Position numbers and translations under genes: made by a program. Below, piece by piece: positions 22,516 through 34,305 of a stretch of 60,000 bases of DNA (position 1 is the stretch's first letter; every line of letters begins with the position of its first letter). The notes beneath the pieces were generated by a model. That model had not been told where the DNA came from. It did not search any database and saw only the letters and a list, made by a program, of their open reading frames with translations. Source of the DNA: Lingula anatina (Eukaryota; Brachiopoda; Lingulata; Lingulida; Lingulidae); contig NW_019775058.1 in assembly GCF_001039355.2 (NCBI RefSeq), positions 182,374-242,373 on the forward strand, in the 5' to 3' direction.

Positions 22516-25500
22516 CTAAGAGAAGCTAGAAGCCAGCAGATCATTCATACTTCCTCCGTCGACAACTTTACTGGTTTCCCTGGCAACAATACCTTCCTGT
22601 TGCAGTCTCTTGAGCATTGGTCTGTACATGCTCACGTTTAGGGGACGGAGCATTCCCTTCTGTTGGATTTCACCTGAAACAGAATAAGTAGTAAATAATA
22701 GCATCATCTTTCATATACAAGATCATGTGTAAAATTTTATTCTGAGTGTAACATATATAACTTGAAGAAAATGAGTGCATACTGAGTTTTCAAAGTAAAA
22801 TTTATTTGTTTGTGTTCACAGATTGTATTTAACTGGTGCAAAATCATTGTACATTTTAAGCAATGTTGAGTATGTTCACACACAGAACTAAGTTGAACTG
22901 TGTGAATGCACTCCTTGCTTGCACCAGACACATTTGGAAGCTTTAGGCATTTGAATGAATAATCTTTCAATCTGTTTAGAATTATGTTTGCTACTGTGAT
23001 TATACCATCTAGTATCATCCTAGCAGCAATTCCAGTTGGTAGGCCGACTGTCTTGGCCATTGCTGTGTAACCCTCCGGATCTCCATACACAACCAGGTCT
23101 ATTTGCTTGACTTCCTTGGTAAGATCTGGCCATTCTATTCCAACATCATGTCGCATTATGATGACATCTCTTTCTCCTCGTTCTGAAATGTAGTTAGTAT
23201 TATTCTGTATTGTCCTAGTTGTCAAATTGATCGACACTTGTTATCACTTTCAAGGACTAAGACATTAAAATTCATAACAATATCTTGTTTCATTTGGCAC
23301 ATTTCTCCCATCAGACTTAAACAGTGCCATCAACATTTTTCAGCCTAAAATCAATCATAGTACTCCTAGATTCGTGGAGAAACACAACATGCATTAAAGG
23401 TTTTAGCCTCTCCAGCCATAGACATTTTATAGCAATGATTCTACTGATACTTGTATGCTGTTACTTTATTTAATACACCTAACTAACAACATAATAATAT
23501 GATGAATTTTACTTGGATCCCTACCAAATTTCAACCTTTGAGCCAGGTAGTGGGAAAGTGTGTCCAATGGAGTGTTCTTCTTATCGATAACTTCATCTTC
23601 TAAGAGACCCAGCCTAAAATTGACAACAATTGATCTTCTAAATACCAAACTTCATGGAAAGAGTAGAGAACCTGCTATGTAGAAAATGTATGTGTTAAAA
23701 GTTGTGTTAAAAGTTGGATCATCTAAAAAAAGTTTAACATTTCTAATTGGGGACAGGGTGCTTATGTTACTGAGGCTTAATGATTAAAAAGATGGCATTC
23801 AATAAAACTATAAAATGTGGTAAATATCTGTACATAGAGAAAACATATAATGACAAAGACGCTGATGAAGATGCTGATACTCTAAAACACTCACTCTTGT
23901 ATGGCCTGAAGTCTTGCCTCACTTCCTCCTGTCTTCTGTAGGATCAAACTGTGCAAACTGTCCAGTAGAATGTCATGTGGTTTACCACACAGCTCACACA
24001 TCAGATGTCTCTATAGAAACATATTGGTAGAAACATTGTATAAAACTGCTAGAAGCACTAATACTACATTTGCAATTGCATTTCATAAATTATCAGCAAT
24101 ATGCACCTGAAAATATTCTATTGTTTTAGTTATAAAACATTTAATGCATGACTATTAGCTAAAAGTTAAAACAGGCTTCCTTATTTTTTATAGTATTAAC
24201 AAATTAATACATCTGGGTAAGACTGAGTCAATTATTGAAAACAAAGTCACTGTCGAGTTTTTTTTTAACAAACCTGACACAATAAGAATCTGGTGTTGGA
24301 TAAAAGAGAGACACAACAAATTTGACCCATACACTACCCTCTACCAGGATCACAGAGAATTTTTCACTATGAATTTACAGATATTTCTGTGGCTATTTCT
24401 CTGCATTTTTCAGTATCTGTTACTGTGAAAAAGGAAAAAAACAAGCTGGTTTCTAGTAGAGAGTACACAAACTTACCCAAGTGATTTCTGGTCCTAGGGG
24501 GTGGAGACTTGGATGAGGAGTGGTGTCAATCAATCCAATTTGGACCAATCCTGCAGCAGCATTACTGAAACCCTATACAATATGAGGGACACAGAAATAA
24601 TCCGACTGAGAACATACATTTCAAACACAAAACTTGAACCATCACATATACTTACAGATACTATGAGGTTTATATTCAATGCAGAACTCTAAAAAGCTAG
24701 AAAAAAACAGCTAAATAGCAATAGAAGTTGTCACAATAACATTAAACTATGAAATATAACAGTAATGTGTTTAAATTATTTTCGGTTTTTATGATGAGTT
24801 TTCGAAAACACTCTGACACAATGACTGGTTCGCGGACATCCCTCACCGTGTATCGCACAGTTCCACGCAGTATTGTCCTCAGAGAATCTAGTCCATAGAT
24901 ACCCTTGTAAGCAATGGAATCCCTGTTAGGGAAACCTTCCAAATTAAAGCCAGGCAGGAAAGAGAGGGGCATGGCAGCCTGCAACAATTCTCCTCCTGGC
25001 TGGATTTCTACTGTCTAGGAGACAGAAAAAAATTCAATTAGTCAACAACCTAAAATTGCTTTTACTTGTTAGAAAAAGAAAAATACTTTATATGACAAAG
25101 TTTTAAAACTTCCTACAGTACGCCAGTAAATAGTTCTATGTAGATTAATTTGGGCAAGACAGTATGCACATGATCTATAAAATGACAGAATCAACAAAGT
25201 CCATCTGTATCAATAAGATAAAGATTTCAATCAAAGCTTGTTGCTTTTTTTTAACTGAAAGAATTTTTAAAAAGTGATAAATGTTTAAAACATGTTTTTC
25301 TGTGCCTACCTTTCCATTCAGCAGGTATTTGGCCTCGCTGATGGTGTTCAGGAGGACCCCACGGGGACTCCAGCTGAACCTGTACCTCAGGGGATTGGCA
25401 GATAACTCTGGGGCAGGAAGGCCTCCACACCAGGAGACAAATGATGCGACCTTACAAATTATAAGATGAAATTCAATAAAAAAAATGTACCAAACACATA

Positions 25501-28500
25501 AGAAAATTTACACCATAATTACTCTATTTGTGGATAACTTTCTGAAGCATAGATTTTATAATACAAACTAAGCTGGCAATATTGCTACCTACACAAATAA
25601 ACATAAAGCAAATTGTGTTTTTATAAAAACAGATGAAAAATAAACATGGAAACTGGTCTTCCATATGATCTTATTATAAACAAAAACTCCATCCTCTCCC
25701 ACTTTATAGAGTTTTCAAAGGAGCCTTAATTTCTTCCCAGTAAAGTAAAATGGAGAGAGATATGTATCCACTTTTGAAGCCTTAAAAATATCATAATTAT
25801 TACCTTTCCTCCCTTTTCTGTAACATTATCAAAGCACTCCATGGCCAGCATGTGGTCAATGCCAGGGTCCACTCCAACCTCGTTGACCACTGTGATACCT
25901 GCATCCACAGCACTGGAAACATGCGAAATAGTGAATCGGGTCAGCTGTCTGAATTTTCTCAGGCACACAGTCAGGGGGAGAAAAGTGACAAAAATGGTGA
26001 AAAGTGGCTAAGGGGAAGAAAAGTGACTATAGGAGGCGTAAAGTGATGAGGAACAATCCTCTAAGCCGGGAGGGGTAGGGATGACCACATCAAATTCCAT
26101 TTATGTTGTAAGCATGCAGGGATCCAAAGAGCCTGTCTTTCGTATAATCACAACAGTGTTATATTCTTTCTCTCTCTCTCTCTCTCTCTCAAATACAGGC
26201 ACTCATTTGGATCTCCTAATCTTACCTTTGCTCCAGATCTGTCATCTCTTTACTCATGTAGCTTGCTGTCACCATGTTCTTCTTGTTCATGATGCACACT
26301 TTTGCAACTTCTGGATGGTAGACATAGGGTAGCAAGCTAAAATAACATTTGGAATTTGGAATTTCTTTACATGTGTATAATTAATGGGCACTGAATGTGC
26401 ATCCAAATCACTTCATTGCTTGCTTGCTAACTCAAGAAATCTTGTCAGATGTGAAATTATGTTACAGTATAATGTTTACTACCTACCTATAAGGGCAAAT
26501 AGTATAATAAGAAATCCCTTAAATGACTTGCACTATTAAAAACCGGGAAACCTTTTTGAAGTGAGTTGACATAACAAATTAATACCACCAAACCTGTCAC
26601 CAAAAATATCACCAAAAATTGCCACCAAAAAGTTATAAAGAACATATAATCTTAGGAAATACCAAATGGTACTGTTTCATATTTCTGAAAAGATGACATC
26701 TGAATAGATATTTCCGAGATATAATCTACACTTGCTCTACATGTAACTTAATTGAATTAAATAAAAATAAGACTAGTGCCTAAATGTCTTAGTATATCTG
26801 TGTACCTAATCACCAAGTCATGGCTGGACACTAGTTTCTCAAGCTCTTCTTTGTGGTTCATGACATCGCACAGTACTGGGTGAGAATTCTTGAACTTGCT
26901 AGCCAAGGCATCCACCTCACTGCGCAGGTGAGAGACTGAAATGAAGCAAAGAATATGCACTATCAAGCAGAATACAATTTTATTTTTAGACATTTAAACA
27001 TTGCTAGCACGACCCAAAATCAATCATTTTTACAAGTAACATATAACACATCCTACCAGTACTTTTATACATTAACAAAAACATAGCTCTTTTGAATTTG
27101 TGCACAACAATGCTTTCAAAACTTCTTTGGCTAACTACCATCAAGTTTACTGTCCCATTTGTTATCAAATGACCATATTATGTACATGTTTTCAATGTTA
27201 CTTTGTATGTTTTCAGTGATCTAAAATTAAACACTTACCAACAGTGACTTCCACTTTGGGGTCCCTGGTTAAGTAATCCACCACAGGGGCAGAGACGTAG
27301 CCAGCGCCAAGGCAAAGCACCTTTTTATTCCCCATCTTTTTTGCGGAGGAAACTTTGTGAGCAGATCTAAAATGAGGATTGGACAGAATTAAAACTAAAT
27401 TTAAGCACATCTAAAACAAAGATCAGACATTATGAAAACTAAAAATTTAATCAACTGTCCTAGATGAGCCAAAAAAATATTTTTTTCGAAACATTCCATT
27501 TTGTTATTTGTGTAAAACATTTAAATAATTCAAAATAATTATTATAAATAAGAAGCAAATATTATCAAATTTATCATTTATTGTCTTTAGTGTTAGGTAT
27601 AAATAAAGTCCCATCTTTCTTTTATATGCTAAGGCATACATATTTGAACTGGTCTCAATAATCTCATGTTAACGTACGTTTACTGGGCATTTTGCTCACC
27701 TTGATACTTCCCTCAGTTTAGCAATATATTCGAACTTTGGAGTAAGCTTTCCATTGGAAGTGATCACAGCCTACAAGGGCAAAAAAAAAAAAAAAAAAAA
27801 ATACAATTTTAAAATTTTAATTTACAAATCATTGACTTAAATAAACTATCATTTAATTCACAATTTCTTATCAAATACCATGATTATGTGCTTGAAAATT
27901 AAATTACATTTGACGAATACTTACATCTCTAACTACAGGTGTCACTTTGTATTCCTCAAAAGGAGTTGTTGCATTGGAACTGAGCTGAAAATATCAGAAA
28001 ATTTATCAAAATTAAAGGCTCATAATTTTACAAATTTTCACATATCCAGTCAACAGTAATAGGAAAGTAGGCCTAACTTGTACAATATTATACTGCAATT
28101 ACTCAAATAATGTACATAATCCATCTGATTTTGATCTCTGGGTATCTGTTGTTAAAAGTTTAAATAAATAAAAGTTTCTATCCAGCTTACCATATCATGA
28201 ATGTAGGGAAACAACAGTGAACCAAAGAAATCTGTAGACTCATTTGGAATCTGTGCAGGCATGTTATCAATGGAACAAACCAAAACACCGGGACCATGGA
28301 AACTAAAATTTAAAAAATTAATAACATTTTTTAAATAATTTGAAATAACAAAAGTTTCCATATACTGGGCAGTATGCATGCACTCTTTCAAACAGGATAC
28401 GGTTAAAAGGGACAAAACAGAAGAAATTTTGCATGCCACATAATACAGACTAAATGAGAAATGGAGAGGAATATATTGCACAGTTATATGAAAAGTTTGT

Positions 28501-31500
28501 TTTTTTTTTCCATGAAGATATCTGATGTCATTTTATCATACAAATAACATTCTTTATTTTATATATTATGGAATAATAATCTAATTTAAAAATCATTTCA
28601 CACTAGCTACTTAATTATAATCTGCCAACAGCATATCAATAAAAAGTTTTATAAGAACTGAGTCAAGAATTCATTACAAAAAATCCTTACCCTATGGACG
28701 CTTGATTCATTCTATGTACAGGTTTAAATGCTCACCTTTCTCTTTCAGTATTCTGGTCTGCATCATACAGCACAAAGGGCCTGTCAATTGTCGTGCACTC
28801 ACTCACAAATTCAATAGAGCCGTCCCTGTCTGCGGAAATATCACAAATTGCCAATAGATGGTGTGGCAGCTGTGGGCAACCGACAACATTTGGTAACCAT
28901 GGCAACGAGGTGGGCTTGAGTAATGTCTTGGCGTCGGGAATGGTGATCAAACGAGGCTGAGTGTTGTCCCAGTAGATTCCATTGACGATAATTGAGGCAT
29001 AGGGAGCAATCTAAAAGATAGTAAAAACATATATCTTCATTCCTGAACATAATATCAACATTTATAAATATAACAAAATTCATTTCACCACATCAGGATA
29101 CACTGTGTGATATGAGGAATCAAATAAAGTTACATTCAATTATAAATTTAACAGCGACATTTACAAGTTAATGTTTATGCAACTTTACCAGTCTGCCATG
29201 TAGAAATTGGCCCCACGTCAAAGGACAGAAAAACTAAAGTTGTGCCAGTAAAAATTTTGTTCAATTATGCACTTTTTTTCTGCCTTGGGTCAGTTGATTA
29301 TGACACCCTAGCATATAAATAAGTCAAAGAATTAATTCTACCTTTTTTGCAAAATTGGATCCATATCTTTCAGGATGTTTGAGGAATTCCTCCATGTCAA
29401 ATTTCCCACCTTCTTTCCTGACCAGATGGTCCCACATATTGACTTCACAACCATACACCTTATTTGTGGCTGAAAGCGAAACCCAATTATGCTAATCAAT
29501 TTTTCTGTAAAAAATAATTGTCCCCTTTTAACTTGTTTATTAAGCACCTGTACATGCACAGAAGACAAGTAACTGCATGCTTAAGTCATCTATTACATTA
29601 TGAACAATAGAAAATCACATATGAAAATAGTTTGGATCAACTTCCAAAATGAACAACAGATAAACATGACAAAATCTTGTATCAAATGTCAAAAATGGAG
29701 AACAGAAAAAAAAATGAAAAAAGTTTTATTCAAATATTGAAAATAAGCAGAATGTTTGTGAATAAGCAAAGTTGTTGATACTGACCTCCATGTTTAGCTA
29801 CCTTTGGCAGAGCCTCAGGGGAGACGTATTCATGGGGCAGCTCTCTGAAGACTTCCTGCGCGCCCTGGTGAGTAAAATAACATGCACAATGACAATCTTA
29901 TATACCTTCACCTTTCCAGGTTCATGTATGAACAACAAAGTTAAATTATGAAAACTCTAGATAAAAGTTGCAAAAGTTTTGTAAGCTTTTCTATTGCAGT
30001 CTTGTTTACAGTGACAGGTTGGTAAAGAGCTCTGACTTATAACTTTTCTTATTTAACACTCATGTATAGTTGACATGTGCACCAAGTTAACTGAAAACAC
30101 AGTCACTTCATATCAAGCAGGGGCGGATCCAGAGATATTTTCTGACAGGCTTCCAAATTGTCTTCATTGATCAACCCTCAATTTTTGACCGTCTTCCGAC
30201 AAAAAAATTAGATACCCGTTCATGTAAACTTGAAAATCTGACCGTCTTCCGGAAGACCCAAAAGACGGCCTAAATCCGCCCCTGTCAAGTATGGCCTATT
30301 GATATTCTGCCTTAGGACAAAAACGTTTCGCTGTCTTTTTCTGATAAATTCTTATCTGACAGTACCTGCGAGACATTGCCAGACCCAGTGAACACAAATG
30401 TCAAAGGCCCAATGGACTTGGGCATCAGACCTAGTGCTATCTCATAGCCAGCATCCCTGATGGCTTGCCTTGCACTGCCACTGTTACGGTAGTGGTGGGG
30501 TGGGCTAATGTGCTAAAAAAAAAAAAGAAAAAGGAAAATTAAATTTGAAATAGGTTTTATTTACTTTTGACTATGTTCAATTCCACAAAACTTTTCAAAA
30601 CTGTATTCTGTTATACTAATCTATGCTAGAATAATGGCCCTCAATTGGCTGCAATGTTAGAATAATGCATTTGCAATCAAATAGCTACATGAATGTGGCA
30701 AAATAGAAATCTATATATTTGTGCAATAAATTCGCAAATTTTTGGACAAAATCTGATGCAGAAATTCTACACTATAACCCTATATGCAAAACGTCTAACC
30801 TGACAGAAACATATTTGCATAATCAGAAGATATATGCAGAAAATCTACATTCTAGCCCAAAAATAAGCCAATACAAAATTTGACCCCTTTCTGCTGAAGT
30901 TACCATAAAAGGTGTGTGGTGCCCAAGGGCGAGCAGACGGAATCCCAATCCATGGAGAATGTTCAACATCCCAGCGACACCTGCATACTTGCCAAATGCA
31001 ACCAAACGAAGTCCATCTTTGTTCAGCATTTTTTCATAATCAATGAGACGGATGTTCTTAAAGAATGGAAAACAAAACAACTCATCACAATTGCTTCAAA
31101 ACAATAATAATTCAAGTTTCAATCATGACAGCCAATGACATGCAAATTGTTTGAATGACATTTCATGAAACCGAATCACTTGATTTAACACAGTTTTGAC
31201 ATAAGTTCATTGCAAATTGAGGGCAATTTATGTAATAAAACAAATTTATTTCCAATTCAATCTAATTATAACTTAAAATTAAATCATTTCAAACCTTAAT
31301 TAACTTTGGTAAACAGAATCTACAGTCACTCTGACAAATTCACAACTATTTGGTTCTCTGTGACCTAAGTTTGAATACTTATTACGTGTTGTAATGAAAA
31401 CCTATAGTATATATATAATACCATATACACACTTTTTCTAAGAGAGCATCCAGCAAAGGCATGTTGTCCTCTTGGGCCTTGATGGTATGGGAGAAAAAGA

Positions 31501-32184
31501 CGTAGGTCTTGTTGGGTATCAGTTTGTCAATGGGCACCTGCTTGACTCCCAGAATTAGGTCAGCTTCTGAGATATCTTCCTGACTTATTGCCCCAGCATT
31601 TTCATATTCCTAGATGTAGGTATTTGATTGGTTATGATTTGAAGACTGAATGCAATATATTTTTAAAATCAGGCTTCAAATTTAAATGTAAGATCCTATT
31701 CATTTTAATGATGTAAAACAAAAGTGAAATAATGATAAGCATAATTAATTAGCATTATTATTATTATTATTATTACTATTATAAGTGTTATCAATTATTA
31801 GTTAATTATTATCATCATCTATCTTTCACAATCATAACAGCCATCATTGTGACTGTCATCATCACTATGGAGAAGCCCATAGAGTAACTTAATAAGTAAA
31901 ACATCACTTTAATCATAAGAAATAGCGATATGACAGAGGCGCATGTACAACTTTACCTTAGTGGGGTAAGCTCTCCTGTTGGATGGTTGCAGTAACACCT
32001 TAACACCCTCTTTAGTGAGCTGCCTTACGTGAGAGGGGGCCAAAGGGGCCCTCCGTTCCCAGAGATTAACATCCTCTCGTCTTATGGCTAAACAAGAACT
32101 AGCTGACCTGACAGAAGAGATTTTCAGCCATTGTTTTTTTAGACATAAAGTTTTGAGATTCTTTCCTCCGAAAGCCTTCCACAT
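22516..32184 (-). CDS. AASS: Alpha-aminoadipic semialdehyde synthase (lysine-ketoglutarate reductase / saccharopine dehydrogenase)
   Basis: 21 coding exons splice in frame to 950 aa (human about 926): 32184-31957, 31609-31433, 31056-30904, 30512-30366, 29864-29786, 29469-29342, 29010-28736, 28302-28191, 27984-27925, 27770-27700, 27366-27239, 26935-26806, 26336-26226, 25912-25804, 25450-25310, 25014-24847, 24572-24477, 24010-23895, 23613-23525, 23182-23006, 22673-22516. It catalyses the first two steps of mitochondrial lysine degradation through saccharopine. The N-terminus ([20 protein letters not shown]) is basic with no acidic residues, like a mitochondrial presequence. The LKR half follows ([16 protein letters not shown], about 35-50; [16 protein letters not shown]). 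The SDH half has the NAD-binding motif [13 protein letters not shown] (about 491-503), [13 protein letters not shown] and [12 protein letters not shown]. Exon 19 could end 12 bp later, but the shorter form aligns with the family without a gap. Head to head with KLHDC8. Confidence 0.95.
30118..30284. mobile_element. hAT-like MITE with perfect 5-bp target duplication (AASS intron 4)
   Basis: Starts CAGGGGCGGATCC and ends ATCCGCCCCTG (167 bp). It is flanked on both sides by TCAAG (30113-30117 and 30285-30289). Internal subterminal palindrome CCGTCTTCCGGAAGAC. Confidence 0.85.
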
Positions 32185-33293
32185 GACCTTTATGTATAGC
32201 TGGTAGAAAAAGAAAACATGTAAACTGTCATACATAGTATATACTTGTATGTACAATATCTGATGGAAGTGAAAACCACAATTTATAATTTATAGCGATT
32301 TTATTTTTGATATAGCTTTAAAATATTTGATGGTTCACAAATATTTGATATGTACAGTGTAAACATTAAATGTAATATTTAAGCAAACACGTTAACCTTG
32401 GCATATATTAAGGGATCAATGCGTGAATTAAATAGTGATTTTATAAGTGATTTTAAAGTCAGATTTGCAATGGTACGTAATTTATCATTTAACAATAATA
32501 ATATTTCCAGAACGTACTAGCTACTATATAGTCTTGTTTCAATGTTGGCGTTTCAATGTTGTTAAATCCTACCAGGCATATATGTATTGACAAAATACTT
32601 ACATGCTGCCACGTAGCGGTAATATAGATCCTGTTGATAAAATATTTTTGATTAGAAAATGAATGGAAAATATTACTAATAGTAATAGCAGTAGTTTACG
32701 AAGAGCCGTGTGTACGAGTACTGCATGTAAATTAATGTGCTCTACACGCACCAAAACGATGATGCAATCACAAACCTTTATATGTATAAAAAAAGTACTA
32801 ATCGAATGATTATATGATGTACACTCCCAATCTTTTTGACTATGAACCACGCAGCCTATATATCGTGCCACAAAACATCAGCAATAACAGACACGCCGAA
32901 TCGAACCAATCACAACACGCGTAAATGGACACTCCTCCGTGTTGTTTACAACAAATTACGGCTGAGAAATCAATCTTGGATACAGATCACTGAAAATTTT
33001 CATCAAAATGCAATCGTCAGACGTTAACAACTATTCTTAACGTATATCATCGACCAAAGCATCGATTGAAAATTTACCCTTTTCTCTCAAAATCCGTGAA
33101 CCTTTTTACCGGGTTTCTTCACCGACCAGGTCACGCTATGTCCACATTTGACCTAATTTTTATTTAGATCACGTGTGATTCTCGTTTGCTGGAAAATTGG
33201 CCGGTAGGCTGAGCCTGTGGAAGTGGCAGTTTCTGTTTGCGTTTTCTGTATGCTGTAAAGGGGGCAGTGTCACCTTGCAGCCTTTAATATCTT
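32185..33293. promoter_or_regulatory. Divergent promoter region AASS / KLHDC8 with untranslated exons
   Basis: AASS exon 1 has 15 untranslated bases and an acceptor at 32200, so a 5' exon must lie upstream. A strong minus-strand donor (GTAAGTATTTTG, just left of 32603) suggests that exon ends at 32603. On the plus strand, a GTAAGT donor at 33294 could close the untranslated first exon of KLHDC8, whose coding exon has an acceptor at 34276. Transcription starts are therefore likely at about 32.7-33.2 kb, back to back. No TATA box is obvious. Confidence 0.45.
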
Positions 33294-33991
33294 GTAAGTA
33301 TTTAATATTACTTCATAAAGGCTTGTGTGACAATAATTATGCTTCATTGCCTCGGTTTGTCACTAATTTGTACTTCCCGGCTTCAAGCGCCATGGCAATG
33401 CTAATATGAATACAGACCCAGTACACCCGTGAAAACACAAAGATTTCCGGCTAGCATATAGGTTTCATCCAGTGTGGATGAAACCATTAACACAAAACGG
33501 TGGCTGTCTTTACGTTGTCCAGAAATGGTTTGCAAAACTACTTCATCATGTTAATGATTCTGTAGACTGTAGCAATACATGTCATATAGGATCATATAGT
33601 ACATGTCATACTAAACATAATACATGTAGTAATTAGAAATAATACACTACAGATTGTTTGGTCTCTGCCATACTGGGACCATGATACCTGTACTTGTATG
33701 AGAACTTGATCACTGATGTAGTATAAAAAATTAAACAGAACTGCTTGATAGATCAGATGCTATATAAGAGTCTAAATACCTACCCCGGTATTTAGATACA
33801 CATTCTAATATCCATGGTACTAACAGTAGCAGTCTGCAATCATGAAATAATGATTTCTGAGTTACATGTAACTTGTACTGGCATACAAAATTAGTGCATT
33901 TTATTGGAATATTAACTCAAAACGATAAATGTAATCATTGAACAGCAACAGTTTAATACCAAAGATATCAACAGTAAATTTAAAAATAAGT

Positions 33992-33992
<1 letters not shown>

Positions 33993-34066
<74 letters not shown>
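33993..34066. repeat. (AT)n microsatellite in KLHDC8 5' intron
   Basis: An uninterrupted run of about 37 AT dinucleotides, roughly 210 bp upstream of the coding-exon acceptor. Confidence 0.95.
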
Positions 34067-34068
<2 letters not shown>

Positions 34069-34305
34069 TCTCCATGTCTGAATATTACATAAAAAGGAAA
34101 TTATTAAGTCTTCCAGACTGTCTGAGGAATTGAAATTTTAGACTGTTGCATGCCTGTACTAGTATTATACACAGTGCAATAAAATATAAGGTACATGTAG
34201 GAAGGAGCCAACAGTAGATGATTCTGAACAAATGGTGTCTGCATAATCATTGATTTTCTTTTCTTTTTTTAAACAGGTTGTCTGCGGACTTGCGTATAGT
34301 TTAAC

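Larger units (their letters stand above)
17526..23309. repeat. 5.8-kb duplicated block, copy B
   Basis: Collinear partner of 12239-17499. It is longer because of extra sequence at about 18018-18255 (QNG1 intron 5), the full TTAA element at 19148-19526, and about 140 bp at 20450-20585. Its right end continues into the complete AASS gene. Confidence 0.92.

Noticed and set aside
23006-23237. AASS exon 20 frame extended upstream to a Met ([13 protein letters not shown])
   Set aside because: The extension is intronic: a CAG acceptor sits right before the conserved [11 protein letters not shown] part, and the spliced frame from exon 19 aligns with the family without a gap.
12239-23309. A real QNG1 gene with tandemly duplicated 3' exons (exon-shuffling novelty)
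   Set aside because: The duplicate also includes the AASS tail from the opposite strand, and the junction falls on an N, so an assembly join explains it more simply than a gene-structure change.
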